DNA of 64,000 nt from the NCBI GenBank assembly GCA_020634335.1, contig JACKBY010000010.1:1-64000 (forward strand). The letters are read 5' to 3'. The position numbers were made by a program, and so were the translations under genes. The notes beneath the pieces are model-generated. The model was not told the DNA's origin. It worked only from the letters and a program-made list of their open reading frames with translations, and made no database searches. The first letter of the stretch is position 1; the number at the start of each line of letters is the position of its first letter. Shown piece after piece: positions 24,833 through 33,960 of this stretch. The stretch comes from Promineifilum sp. Lineage in GTDB: Bacteria > Chloroflexota > Anaerolineae > Promineifilales > Promineifilaceae.

Positions 24833-25684
24833 ATGTACGAACACCGCCTGATCCCGACGAACGGCATTACGCTGCATACCGTGACCGCCGGCTCGGCCGA
24901 AGGGCCCGCCGTCATTTTGCTCCACGGCTTTCCCGAATTCTGGTACGGTTGGCGGCGACAGATTCCGGCGCTGGCCGCGGCCGGCTTGCGCGTCTGGGCG
25001 CCCGATCAGCGTGGCTACAACCTGAGCGACAAGCCGCCGGGGCGGGCGGCCTATCGCCTGGATACGCTCACGCGGGATATCATCGGCCTGATCGACGCCA
25101 CGGGTCACGCTCAGGTCTATCTGGTTGGTCACGATTGGGGGGCAATGGTGGCCTGGTCAGTCGCGCTGACGGCCCCCGAACGTGTGCGCCATCTGGCCAT
25201 TCTCAACGTCCCCCATCCTCAAATCGCCCTCAACCATTTGCGCCACGACCCGCGCCAGATACTGCGCAGCACGTATGCCGCCTTCTTCCAGCTGCCCTGG
25301 CTGCCGGAAACACTGCTCAGCGCCGCCGACTACCGGCTTCTGAGCCAACTCATGCGCGGCAGCGCCCGGCACGGCGCGTTCAGCGATGAGGAGCTTGAGC
25401 AATACAGGCACGCCTGGGCACAACCGGACGCGGTAAGCTCGATGTTGAACTGGTACCGCGCGCTCCTGATGTCGCCGGTTCCCAACGGCTCGCCCCGCGT
25501 GACCGTACCGACGACCATCATCTGGGGCGAAAAAGATGTGGCCCTGCGCAGCGTGATGGCCGAAGAGAGCGCCGCCTTGTGCGACCAGGGCGAGCTGATC
25601 CGGCTGCCAAAGATCAGTCACTGGGTGCAACACGAGGCGGCCGATCAGGTCAACCAGATTTTGCTCGCGCGTTTCCGCCCCTGA
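24833..25684 (+). CDS. alpha/beta hydrolase, epoxide-hydrolase-like
   Basis: 283 residues. VILLHGFPEFWYGWRRQIP carries the HGxP oxyanion motif of epoxide hydrolases and haloalkane dehalogenases. DQRGYNLSDKP follows, then GHDWGAMVAW with the nucleophilic Asp in the G-x-D-x-G elbow. The cap domain (ILRSTYAAFFQLPWLPE, tyrosines) matches soluble epoxide hydrolases. The acidic residue lies in TIIWGEKDVAL and the base His in ISHWVQHEAAD. Epoxide hydrolysis fits best; fluoroacetate dehalogenase-type activity is the main alternative. Confidence 0.88.
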   Translation: MYEHRLIPTNGITLHTVTAGSAEGPAVILLHGFPEFWYGWRRQIPALAAAGLRVWAPDQRGYNLSDKPPGRAAYRLDTLTRDIIGLIDATGHAQVYLVGHDWGAMVAWSVALTAPERVRHLAILNVPHPQIALNHLRHDPRQILRSTYAAFFQLPWLPETLLSAADYRLLSQLMRGSARHGAFSDEELEQYRHAWAQPDAVSSMLNWYRALLMSPVPNGSPRVTVPTTIIWGEKDVALRSVMAEESAALCDQGELIRLPKISHWVQHEAADQVNQILLARFRP

Positions 25685-25714
25685 GATATTCACAGCGAGA
25701 GCGAGATAATATAG

Positions 25715-26635
25715 ATGTCGATTGCTTCTTCCCGCTCGCGCGCCAATCTTCTACTGCTGCTCACGGCCGTCATTTGGGGTTTCGCCTTTGTCGCCCAGCG
25801 GTCGGGCATGGCCCACGTCGGCCCGTTCACCTTCAACGCCATCCGCTTCCTCATCGGCGGCCTGGCGTTGCTGCCCCTCATGCTTATCTTCGACCGGCGG
25901 CGGGCGGCGGCCAAAGTCCCTGTCGTCGCCATCAGCAATCGCGCGCTGCTGAGGGGGGGCATGCTGGCCGGGGCAGTCATCTTCGCGGCGGCCACGTTAC
26001 AACAGATGGGCATCGCCTCTACCACGGCCGGCAAGGCGGGCTTCATCACCAGCCTCTACGTCGTGCTCGTGCCGTTGCTGGGGTTGGCGCTGGGCCATCG
26101 GCCGCCGGCCGCCGTGTGGGCCGGCGCCATTCTGGCCACGGCCGGCCTCTATTTTCTGACGATTGAGGGCGGTTTCCGCATGGCCTGGGGCGATGCGCTG
26201 GTATTGGCCGGCGCATTCTTGTGGGCAGGCCACGTCTTGCTGATCGGCCATCTGTCGCCCACCACCGATCCCGTCAAGCTGGCCTTCCTGCAATTCATGG
26301 CCTGCGCCGCTCTCAGTGCCCTCGCCGCCGCGCTGACCGAGACCACATCGACCGCTGATCTGCGGGCGGCGCTGCCCCCCATTCTCTACGCCGGGATCAT
26401 GTCGGTTGGCGTGGGCTACACGTTGCAAGTCATCGCCCAGGGCCACGCGCGCCCGGCCGATGCGGCTATTCTCCTCAGTCTGGAGGCGGTCTTCGCCGTC
26501 ATCGGCGGCTGGCTGCTGCTGGGCGAGCAGCTATCGCCGCGCGCCCTCTTCGGCTGCGCGCTGATGCTGGCCGGCATTCTCCTCTCGCAAGGGGTCGGCC
26601 GCCCGGCAGACACGGGTGTGGAAATTAGCCATTGA
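25715..26635 (+). CDS. EamA/DMT-family transporter
   Basis: 306 residues with about ten membrane spans in two homologous halves. The first half has LLLLLTAVIWGFAFVAQRSGMAHVGPFTFNAIRFLIGGL and the second GDALVLAGAFLWAGHVLLIGHLS; late parts contain ARPADAAILLSLEAVFAVIGGWLLLGE, the hallmark of EamA exporters. Substrate unknown; relatives export amino acids, amines or metabolites. It starts 30 bases after the epoxide-hydrolase-like gene. Confidence 0.92.
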   Translation: MSIASSRSRANLLLLLTAVIWGFAFVAQRSGMAHVGPFTFNAIRFLIGGLALLPLMLIFDRRRAAAKVPVVAISNRALLRGGMLAGAVIFAAATLQQMGIASTTAGKAGFITSLYVVLVPLLGLALGHRPPAAVWAGAILATAGLYFLTIEGGFRMAWGDALVLAGAFLWAGHVLLIGHLSPTTDPVKLAFLQFMACAALSALAAALTETTSTADLRAALPPILYAGIMSVGVGYTLQVIAQGHARPADAAILLSLEAVFAVIGGWLLLGEQLSPRALFGCALMLAGILLSQGVGRPADTGVEISH

Positions 26636-26868
26636 GAAGTGATGAGAGACAAACGACCAATGACGAGCGAAGAGCGAACCACCGTAGGCCGTTTCAGTTC
26701 TCTAGGTGTAACGCCGGATTCTTATCCGGCGACCGAAAACGAGGTGTGTCGAACAGGCGAACTGCGCTGTACAGGCGGTCAAGAAACTGGCGCTACGAAG
26801 AGTAATCGAATACTGACAAACCCGCGGACCACTGGACACTGACCACCGAATACCGGATACTGACGATT
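26636..26868. repeat. repeat-filled gap
   Basis: 26637-26685 contains GACGAG/GAGAGAC-type degenerate units (GTGATGAGAGACAAACGACC, TGACGAGCGAAGAGCGAA). Then comes a copy of the GTAGCGCCGG palindrome (26708-26796), then 26812-26868, a run of ACTGAC/GGACACTGACC-like units reaching the next start. No gene. Confidence 0.7.
26708..26796. repeat. palindromic repeat, GTAGCGCCGG family, copy 3
   Basis: Starts GTAACGCCGGATTCTTATCC and ends GAAACTGGCGCTAC with a longer, degenerate centre than the other copies. Confidence 0.8.
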
Positions 26869-28113
26869 ATGGAAAACCCAACCGCCACGCTGATTCTGAA
26901 ACCTGGCCGCGACAAACCTGTCCACAACCGCCACCCGTGGATATTCTCCGGGGCCATCGGCCGCGTGCAGGGCCAACCCGCGCCGGGCGACCTTGTCACG
27001 ATTGCCGACCAAAAAGGCGCGCCACTCGCCACAGCTTATTACAACGCCAAGTCACAGATACAGGCCCGCATCCTCTCCTGGGATACAGACCAGCCGATCG
27101 ACGAACGTTTCTGGCGCGACCGATTGCAACAGGCCATCAACGGCCGTCGGGCAATGGCGAATCCAGTGACGAGAGACAAGACCCCAGAGACGAGTGAAGT
27201 AAGCCTGCCCACTGACGCCTACCGCCTCGTCAACGCCGAGGCCGACGGGCTGCCCGGCCTGGTCATAGATCGCTACGGCGACTATCTCGTGATGCAGTGC
27301 CAGACGCTGGGCATCGATCGGCGCAAGGCGATGCTGACCGCGTTGTTAGTCGAGCTCCTCCAGCCGGCGGGCATCCTGGAGCGGTCGGACGTCGACGCGC
27401 GCGGCAAGGAGGGTCTGAAGCCCGTCGTCGAGCTCCGCTATGGCGCGCCGCCGCCGGCCGAACTGACCCTGCGCGAAAACGGCTTTTCCTTCCTCGTGGA
27501 CGTTCACCACGGCCACAAGACCGGCTTCTACCTTGACCAGCGCGACAACCGGGCCGCCGTCGGCCGGCCGCCGTACATGGCTGGGCAAGAGGTGCTCAAC
27601 GTCTTTGCCTATACCGGCGCGTTCGGCGTCTACGCCGCCGCCGCCGGGGCAAGCGCCGTCGTGCAGGTGGACAGCTCCGCGCCCGCGCTGCAGATCGCCG
27701 AGCGCAACATGCACCTCAACCGCCTGGAACGGCCGTCCAATGAATACATCGCCGGCGACGCCTTCGAGGTGCTGCGCTACTTTCGCGAGGAAGGGCGGCA
27801 ATTCGACGCCGTGATCCTCGACCCGCCCAAGTTCGCCCACAATCAGGGCCAGATCGACCGCGCTGCGCGCGGCTACAAAGACCTCAACTGGCTGGCGATG
27901 CGGCTGCTGCGGCCGGAGGGTGTGCTGGCGACGTTCTCCTGCTCCGGACTCGTCAGCGCCGATCTGTTCCAAAAGATCGTCTTCGGTGCCGCCGTCGACG
28001 CCCGGCGCGACGTGCAGATATGGCATCATCTGGGCCAGGCAGCCGACCACCCGGTGCTGCTCTCCTTTCCGGAGTCAGCCTACCTGAAGGGGTTGCTCTG
28101 CCGGGTGATCTGA
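26869..28113 (+). CDS. RlmI-like class I rRNA cytosine methyltransferase
   Basis: 414 residues. N-terminal PUA domain (LILKPGRDKPVHNRHPWIFSGAIGRV, GDLVTIADQKGAPLATAYYN) and a Rossmann methyltransferase domain. The latter has FLVDVHHGHKTGFYLDQRDNR, VLNVFAYTGAFGVYAAAAGA (SAM site), and motif IV AVILDPPKFAHNQGQ, matching 23S rRNA m5C1962 methyltransferase relatives. Between RRAMANP and TDAYRLVNAEADGLPGL is an extra segment of about 14 residues encoded by a GACGAGAGAC-type repeat (27165-27205). Relatives I recall run straight from one to the other. The reading frame survives. The stop overlaps the next start (TGATG). Confidence 0.9.
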   Translation: MENPTATLILKPGRDKPVHNRHPWIFSGAIGRVQGQPAPGDLVTIADQKGAPLATAYYNAKSQIQARILSWDTDQPIDERFWRDRLQQAINGRRAMANPVTRDKTPETSEVSLPTDAYRLVNAEADGLPGLVIDRYGDYLVMQCQTLGIDRRKAMLTALLVELLQPAGILERSDVDARGKEGLKPVVELRYGAPPPAELTLRENGFSFLVDVHHGHKTGFYLDQRDNRAAVGRPPYMAGQEVLNVFAYTGAFGVYAAAAGASAVVQVDSSAPALQIAERNMHLNRLERPSNEYIAGDAFEVLRYFREEGRQFDAVILDPPKFAHNQGQIDRAARGYKDLNWLAMRLLRPEGVLATFSCSGLVSADLFQKIVFGAAVDARRDVQIWHHLGQAADHPVLLSFPESAYLKGLLCRVI

Positions 28114-28979
28114 TGCGCGTCTCGGTCATCATCCCCAGCCTTAACTCGCCCATCCTGGATGATGTGCTGGCCGCCGTATCGTCGCAGGCCGGCGCGGCGG
28201 ACGTAGCTGAAATCCTGGTCGTGGGCAAAGACGAGGCCGGGCTGCTCGTGCCCGACGGCCGCACCCGGCTGATCGACACGGGCCGGCCGGTCAATCCGGC
28301 CGTCGCCCGCAATCGGGGCATCCGCGAGTCGTCGGCCCCGCTGCTGATCTTTCTGGATAGCGACTGCATCCCCCAATCCGGCTGGCTGCGCGCCCACCAG
28401 GCGGCCCACGTCGCCGGTCATCCCGTCGCCGGCGGCAGTGTGCTCCCGGCGGGCAGCAACTACTGGAGCCGCGGCTACAACCTGGGCATGTTTCAGGCGT
28501 ACCTGCCCACCCGACCGGCCGGCCCACGGACCATCCTGCCGACGCTCAACTTGTCCGTCGAGCGGCGGGTGATCGAGAAAATCGGGGAGTTGGACGAGAC
28601 GCTGCCCCGCAGCCAGGATATGGAGTGGACGGCGCGCATGGGCCAAGCCGGTTTCCAGCCCTGTTTTTGGCCGGACGCGCCCGTCGAGCATCGCCACAAC
28701 CGCAACACGCTGCGCGCCGTGTGGGCCGACTGCGCGCGCAGCGGCTACTACTCGCGCCAGGTGCGGCTGAGACACGGCGACCTGTTGAACACCCCCGCCC
28801 TCCTGCGGCGGCCGCGCCTCCTGCGCCTGCTCAGCCCCGCCGTGGCCGCCGCGGCCACGGCCCGCCTCCTCGTCGAACAGCCGGTCGTCCTGCGGCATCA
28901 TCCGGCCGACCTGCCGGCGATCTACCTCACCAAACTGGCCTGGGCCTGGGGCGCAGGTGGAGAGCCGGCGCGTGACTGA
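28113..28979 (+). CDS. glycosyltransferase family 2
   Basis: 288 residues from ATG 28113, which overlaps the preceding TGA. The GT-A start VSVIIPSLNSPILDDVLAAV is followed by LLIFLDSDCIPQSGWL, the DxD-like metal site, then NLSVERRVIEKIGELDETLPRSQDMEWTARMGQAGF with the acceptor-side ED-like motif, and a histidine EHRHNRNTLRAVW. The C-terminal part has weakly hydrophobic helices. Overlap with the second GT2 gene downstream and the GT39 genes after it indicates a polysaccharide or glycolipid assembly operon. Confidence 0.88.
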   Translation: MRVSVIIPSLNSPILDDVLAAVSSQAGAADVAEILVVGKDEAGLLVPDGRTRLIDTGRPVNPAVARNRGIRESSAPLLIFLDSDCIPQSGWLRAHQAAHVAGHPVAGGSVLPAGSNYWSRGYNLGMFQAYLPTRPAGPRTILPTLNLSVERRVIEKIGELDETLPRSQDMEWTARMGQAGFQPCFWPDAPVEHRHNRNTLRAVWADCARSGYYSRQVRLRHGDLLNTPALLRRPRLLRLLSPAVAAAATARLLVEQPVVLRHHPADLPAIYLTKLAWAWGAGGEPARD

Positions 28980-29877
28980 GCGCACCGAGCAACCAGCCAG
29001 TACCCACGTCCTGGCCGTCACACTGAACTGGCGGCAAGCGGCGGTGACGCTAGAATGCGTCCGCGCCCTGCGAGCCATGACGACAGCCGCCACGCTCGAC
29101 ATCCTGGTCATCGACAACGGCTCAGGCGACGGCTCGGCCGGAGCGCTGCGCCGCAGCCTGCCGCCGGATGTGGAGCTGCTGGCGCTGCCGGAGAATCTGG
29201 GCTTTGGCCGGGGCAACAACGTGGGCTTGCGGCGCGCGCTCGATGGCTCCTACGACTACGCCCTGCTGATCAACAACGACGCCTTTGCCGCCCCGGACAT
29301 GCTCGACCACCTGTTGGCGGCCACAGACCCGGCCGTCGCCCTCCTCTCGCCCAAAATCTACTACGAAGCGCGTCCGGACAGGCTGTGGTTCGCCGGCGGC
29401 CGTCGCCGTCGCCGCACGCTCGACATCGCCGGCACGGGTCGTGACGAGGCAGACGGCCCCGAATGGGCGGCCGACCGAGACGTCGACTATCTCCTCGGCA
29501 CGTGCCTGCTGGTCAATTTGGCGGCTGTGACGACCGTCGGGCTCTTCGACGAGCGCTATTTCATGTACTTCGAGGACCTGGACTGGAGCCTGAGACTCCA
29601 GCAAGCGGGCTATCGGCTGAGGCTGGTCGCCGCTGCCCATCTCCGCCACCGCGTGGCGGCCAGCAGCGGCGGGTTGGAGTCGCCTTTCCGGCGCTATCAT
29701 TTGGCGCGCAGCGGGGCCATCTTCTGGCGCACCCACCGGCGAACCGGCAACTCGGTGGCGATCCTTATTTTTCGCGCCGGCAGCACGCTCAAAATGTTGA
29801 GCCGCCTGCTTATAACAGGTAAATTCGCGCTGGCGGCCGCTTACTGGCGCGGGCTGCGCGATGGCTTGCGACAATAA
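28957..29877 (+). CDS. glycosyltransferase family 2, rhamnosyltransferase-like
   Basis: 306 residues from GTG 28957; GTG 28972, with GGTGGAG 8 bases ahead, is an equally good start and gives 301. GT-A features are VLAVTLNWRQAAVTLECVRAL, ILVIDNGSGDGS, NLGFGRGNNVGLRRAL and ALLINNDAFAAPDML (DxD region). DYLLGTCLLVNLAAVTTVGLFDERYFMYFEDLDWSLRLQQAGY is the signature of rhamnosyl/galactofuranosyl transferases. The start overlaps the previous glycosyltransferase. Confidence 0.9.
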   Translation: MESRRVTERTEQPASTHVLAVTLNWRQAAVTLECVRALRAMTTAATLDILVIDNGSGDGSAGALRRSLPPDVELLALPENLGFGRGNNVGLRRALDGSYDYALLINNDAFAAPDMLDHLLAATDPAVALLSPKIYYEARPDRLWFAGGRRRRRTLDIAGTGRDEADGPEWAADRDVDYLLGTCLLVNLAAVTTVGLFDERYFMYFEDLDWSLRLQQAGYRLRLVAAAHLRHRVAASSGGLESPFRRYHLARSGAIFWRTHRRTGNSVAILIFRAGSTLKMLSRLLITGKFALAAAYWRGLRDGLRQ

Positions 29878-29897
29878 GCAACAGGACGACAGCACGG

Positions 29898-31442
29898 ATG
29901 ATACAAGCTTGGAGCAAAAAGGAAGTTGCCCTGTTGGGTGCGCTTTTGGCGCTGGCCGCAGCATTGCGCCTGTGGAGCATCGGCTACGATCTGCCCTACG
30001 TCTTTCATCCTGACGAACCGGCCGTCATCGGCGTCGCCTTGCGTATCATCAAGTCCGGCGATCTGAATCCCCATTTCTTCCACTACCCGTCCCTGGTGTT
30101 CTACGTCCAGACTTTGGCCTACGTCGTTTACTATGGGGCGGGACAACTCACGGGAACGTTTTCCACCCCTGCCGATCTTGCCGGTCTATCGTCTCTCATC
30201 TTGGGCGTAACCATTGCGCCCGATCCGGCCATCGTGATGATCGGTCGCCTCGTGACGGTCGCGCTCGGCGTCGGGCTCGTTCTGTTGGTGTACCTGATCG
30301 GCCGGCGGCTGACCGGTGATTGGCTCGTGGGGGCCGTCGCCGCGCTGTCGGCGGCCGTCTCGCCCACCCTCATCTATAATAGCCGCATCGTGACGCCCGA
30401 TATGTTCGTCACCTTTTTCGCCCTCCTTACGCTCCACTATGGCGTGCTCATCCTTCGCGAGGGTCGCACGCGGCATTACGTGGCCATCGGCGTCGCCATT
30501 GGCCTGACTGCGGCCAGCAAGTACAATGGGGCCATTGTGGGCCTTATCCTGCCTGTGGCCCACTTCCTGCGCGCCGGTTGGTCGGGGTGGCGAGACAAAC
30601 GGCTCTATCTGCCGGCCCTGGTGAGTGGGCTCGTCTTTTTGCTGACCACGCCCTATGCCGTGCTCGATTACCCTGCCTTTTCCGAGGCGCTGCGGTTCGA
30701 CGCCGCCCACTATGCCGCGGGCCATTCCGGCATGGAAGGCGACACCGTACGTTGGTATGTTACCTTTCTATGGTCAACGACCACGCTCGTGCCCCTGTTG
30801 GCGCTGATCCAGATCGTGCGGGGAGTGCTGCTAAGATCAAAAGCAACCCTCTTGCTGGCTTCATTTCCTGTCATCTACTTCATCTTCATCAGCCGGTTCA
30901 TCGTCCGCAACGACCGGACCATCCTGCCCATCTTGCCGTTTATATTCTTGCTGGCGGCCATACTATTGGTCGAAACAGGCCGCGCAACCCGGCACATGCG
31001 GGATGACAGGCGGCGCGTTGTCACGACCGCGCTCATCCTCCTGACGGCCCTCCTGATCGCTTTGCCGGCCGGAATGTCGGCCGCCGAGAACGTGCGCCGG
31101 GCAGGAGAACGCACTGCGCCGTCGGCGGCCGCATGGATCGCCGCCAACGTCCCGCCGGGCAGTCGCATCGCTCTGGAATCCTACGGGCCATACATCGACC
31201 CCGCCGCCTTCGACTTGCAGGTATTCGAGCAAATCATCGATAATTCGCCGAATTGGTACGTAGAGCAAGGGTTCGACTATCTCGTTCTCAGTCAAGGGCG
31301 GTATGGCCGCTATTTTCTCGACCCCGAACGCTATGCAAAAGAAGTGGCCGGCTACGAATCATTCTTCGCGTCTTTCGATCGGGTAAAGACCTTCAGCTCG
31401 GAGCGAGCCGAGATCAGAATTTATGCGATTCACAACGACTAA
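29898..31442 (+). CDS. GT39-type integral membrane glycosyltransferase
   Basis: 514 residues, about ten to eleven membrane spans. The first loop has YVFHPDEPAVIGVALRI, carrying the conserved acidic residue pair of protein O-mannosyltransferase/ArnT-type enzymes, which use polyprenyl-phosphate sugars. The end is a soluble extracytoplasmic domain (AAWIAANVPPGSRIALESYGPY) like other PMT_2 proteins. Cotranscribed with GT2 genes upstream; its last 20 bases overlap the next gene's frame. Acceptor unknown. Confidence 0.88.
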   Translation: MIQAWSKKEVALLGALLALAAALRLWSIGYDLPYVFHPDEPAVIGVALRIIKSGDLNPHFFHYPSLVFYVQTLAYVVYYGAGQLTGTFSTPADLAGLSSLILGVTIAPDPAIVMIGRLVTVALGVGLVLLVYLIGRRLTGDWLVGAVAALSAAVSPTLIYNSRIVTPDMFVTFFALLTLHYGVLILREGRTRHYVAIGVAIGLTAASKYNGAIVGLILPVAHFLRAGWSGWRDKRLYLPALVSGLVFLLTTPYAVLDYPAFSEALRFDAAHYAAGHSGMEGDTVRWYVTFLWSTTTLVPLLALIQIVRGVLLRSKATLLLASFPVIYFIFISRFIVRNDRTILPILPFIFLLAAILLVETGRATRHMRDDRRRVVTTALILLTALLIALPAGMSAAENVRRAGERTAPSAAAWIAANVPPGSRIALESYGPYIDPAAFDLQVFEQIIDNSPNWYVEQGFDYLVLSQGRYGRYFLDPERYAKEVAGYESFFASFDRVKTFSSERAEIRIYAIHND

Positions 31443-33006
31443 CGTCCGGCAAGCTTTTGCTCAATGGCTGCCATCTGGCGAGACCGGCATGAAAAAACTT
31501 GACTGGCGGCCGCTTGGCCTCGTCCTGCTGCTGTTTCTGGCCCTGCAACTGCCGCCGATGCTGCGCGTTTCCATCCCCCAGTATGACGAAAGCATCTTCC
31601 TCGATATCGCCAACAACATCCACGCCACCGGCTTGCCTCTGCGCAGTCTGGGGCCGGAGGGCCAACTCGAGCTGGATCAAACGCCGCTCTATCTCTACCT
31701 GCTCAGCGGGCTGACGCTGGTCTTCGGCGAGAACCTGTTCCTGCTGCGATTGATCACCCTGATCGCTGCGGCCGGCTGCATCCTGCTGGTCTATGCCATC
31801 GCCGGCCGCGCCCGCGGGTGGCCTGCCGGACTGGCAGCGGCGCTGCTGCTGGCGATCAACCCGTTTTTCAACCTCTACTCGTTTTTCCTGCGCATGGAAG
31901 TCTTCACCAATCTGGCCTTGCTGTCGGCGATCTTTTGGCTGGCCGAGGACAACGCTCGACCGACGAGTCGCCGGGCGGCGGCGGCCGGTGTGGCGATGGC
32001 GACAGCCATCCTGCTCAAGGTCATCGCCGTCACGTTCTGGATGGCGGCGCTGCCCTGGGCGCTGTGGCGGCTGTGGCGCGAACCCGGCCGCGGCCGCAAG
32101 CTGGCCTGGCTGGCGCTGCCGACTCTCGTCGGGCTAGGCCTGTGGGTGCTGGCGGCCTGGCTCGACCCCGCTCGCGCCACGTCGGCCAGTCGTTGGGGCG
32201 CGGCTCTGGGGCTGGGCGGCGTCCCCGTCGACGCGCGGCTCGGCGTCCAGCTGGGGAGCTGGCTTGCACTCATCGGGCGCACCGTTCTGGGCTGGGAGAC
32301 GGTCGCCCTGCTGGTCGTCGCCCTCGTCGCCTACGTCGCCGCCTGGCGCAGGCAGCATCCGCTGGCCCACCTGCTGGCGCTCTATGTCGGCCTGACCATC
32401 GGCCTGTCAATGTTCGTCCAACTGAAAGAAGCTCGGCATCTCTTCGGCGTCATTCCAGCCGTCACGCTGTTGATCGGCCTTGCTCTCCCGTGGCAATCGC
32501 TACGACAAAGGGTGCAGCGGCGGCCGGCCGTGGGCGCTATCGTTGGGGTGGCGGCCTTGGCTCTGTTGTGGAGCCTTTCGCCGCTGCGGCTGCCCGCCGT
32601 GGCGGAGATGCGCCAAGGGGAAATGTGGTGGTCGCCCATCGTGCGCGACCGCTACTTCCACAACGACGCCCGCCTCGCCTCGCTGCGCGAGGCCGGCATC
32701 TATCTGGCCGCCGAATCGCCCGACGAGGCCTTCATCCTGATCGCCCGGCAAGGGCCAATCGTCGGCTACTATGCCGGCCGCCATTACACCTTCCTCTACA
32801 CCGGCGCGTTCGACCGGAACATGGACTTGTTGCGGGAGGGCGAATTCCTGGTCATGGATCCGCCGGTCGACTTCTGGGTGCAAACGCCGGAAGAGACCGA
32901 GGCCCTGCTGCGCTACGTGGCCGACAACTACACAACCGTCCGCGTGTTTACCGGCGGGGACAACACCGTCACGCTATACCGGCACAACCCCGCCGCGCCC
33001 CCGTAA
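31423..33006 (+). CDS. second GT39-type membrane glycosyltransferase
   Basis: 527 residues if started at ATG 31423 (20-base overlap with the preceding gene), or 505 from ATG 31489 (MKKLDWRPLGLVLLL), which starts at the first membrane span and may be the real start. The first loop has IPQYDESIFLDIANNI with the conserved acidic residue, then YLYLLSGLTLVFGEN; about eleven spans follow. The C-terminal extracytoplasmic part has EAGIYLAAESPDEAFILIARQGPIVGYYAGR. Same class as its neighbour and likely duplicated with it. Confidence 0.87.
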   Translation: MRFTTTNVRQAFAQWLPSGETGMKKLDWRPLGLVLLLFLALQLPPMLRVSIPQYDESIFLDIANNIHATGLPLRSLGPEGQLELDQTPLYLYLLSGLTLVFGENLFLLRLITLIAAAGCILLVYAIAGRARGWPAGLAAALLLAINPFFNLYSFFLRMEVFTNLALLSAIFWLAEDNARPTSRRAAAAGVAMATAILLKVIAVTFWMAALPWALWRLWREPGRGRKLAWLALPTLVGLGLWVLAAWLDPARATSASRWGAALGLGGVPVDARLGVQLGSWLALIGRTVLGWETVALLVVALVAYVAAWRRQHPLAHLLALYVGLTIGLSMFVQLKEARHLFGVIPAVTLLIGLALPWQSLRQRVQRRPAVGAIVGVAALALLWSLSPLRLPAVAEMRQGEMWWSPIVRDRYFHNDARLASLREAGIYLAAESPDEAFILIARQGPIVGYYAGRHYTFLYTGAFDRNMDLLREGEFLVMDPPVDFWVQTPEETEALLRYVADNYTTVRVFTGGDNTVTLYRHNPAAPP

Positions 33007-33074
33007 GGAACTTCTGACTGCACAGCATCGAAAGAGGCGCGGGGCCTTCTCCACAAAATCCGCGGGGTCCTTTC

Positions 33075-33812
33075 TTAAATGATCTCAATCGCCCCCTGCC
33101 GGAAATTATCGGCCCCGCCCAGAACCTTGTACCTCAGGCCATAAGCCGATTCCACGTCATTCAGCGCCCGAAACTCGTGCGTCACGCCGTAGCCGGAGCC
33201 AATCTCGTCGAACAGAATCACGTCGCCGGGCTTGAGATGATTGGCGAGCATGGTCAGCACGTAGAGCGTGGCGCTATAGAGGTCGGCGTCAAGGTGGATG
33301 ACGGTGCGGCGCGACAAAGGAAAGCGGCCGATAAAATCGACCATCGTCTCCTGGAAGTAGCCTATCTCGAAGCTGACGCGCGGGTCGTCGAACTGCGGCA
33401 CTTGGCCCCCGGCCGAAAACGTGCCCGGCGGCAAGCCCACCCACGATTCGGGCAGGCCGGTGAACTTGTCGAAGCCCACGAAGCGTGCCGCCGGGTCGCT
33501 GTTGTGCCCGACCCACCAGCGCAGCGACTCGCCGAAGAACACGCCGAACTCCAGAAAGTCGATGGGGCCGCCCAGACCGTGGGCGTCGATCAGGTGTTGG
33601 TACAGCCCGTAGCGCGTCGGGAAATCAGGCGCGCCGGCCGCCCGTGTGCGACACCACTCATTGAAGCGCGGCACGTAGGCGGCCTTCAGAAACTGTTCAC
33701 CCAACGCGCGCGCGAGGTCATAGAGGCGGGACTTGGCCGTCGGCCGCCAGGTGCTCGGAACCTCGGCCGCGGTGTTTGATGGATTATGATTCGTGTTTGT
33801 CGTGGAGGCCAT
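33075..33812 (-). CDS. TylF/MycF-type class I SAM methyltransferase
   Basis: 245 residues. DFLEFGVFFGESLRWWV is the SAM-binding motif I variant of the TylF (macrocin O-methyltransferase) group. VGFDKFTGLPESWVGLPPGTFSAGG, RRTVIHLDADLYSATLYVLTML (metal Asp residues) and GDVILFDEIGSGYG are also typical. These enzymes methylate sugar hydroxyls, which fits the neighbouring glycosyltransferases. A TATACT at 33825-33830 (minus) lies 12 bases before the start codon, suggesting a very short leader. Confidence 0.87.
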   Translation of the reverse strand: MASTTNTNHNPSNTAAEVPSTWRPTAKSRLYDLARALGEQFLKAAYVPRFNEWCRTRAAGAPDFPTRYGLYQHLIDAHGLGGPIDFLEFGVFFGESLRWWVGHNSDPAARFVGFDKFTGLPESWVGLPPGTFSAGGQVPQFDDPRVSFEIGYFQETMVDFIGRFPLSRRTVIHLDADLYSATLYVLTMLANHLKPGDVILFDEIGSGYGVTHEFRALNDVESAYGLRYKVLGGADNFRQGAIEII

Positions 33813-33904
33813 ATCGAGTTCGCTAGTATAGCATAGTATCCCGGCGCACAGAACACCGGCCCGACATACTTAACCGGGTGGGGCAAGGCAACGCGGCCAG
33901 GAAA

Positions 33905-33960
33905 CAATTCCTAAATCCGCGTAATCCGTAATCGGCGGATCACCCTGCCCAATCCGTGTC
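33905..33960. repeat. ATCCGCGTAATCCG-type simple repeat
   Basis: Degenerate units AAATCCGCGTAATCCGTAATC and CAATCCGTGTCC abut the end of recO. The same kind of sequence recurs at 34975-35068, 52595-52635, 59770-59806 and 61455-61475. Confidence 0.6.

Noticed and set aside
28020..28112. Upstream extension of the first GT2 gene
   Set aside because: It overlaps the conserved end of the methyltransferase; the TGATG junction gives a natural start at 28113.
32997..33074. Terminator between the second GT39 gene and the TylF gene
   Set aside because: The GCGGGGCCTT and GCGGGGTCCTT strings are direct repeats, not inverted, so no hairpin forms.
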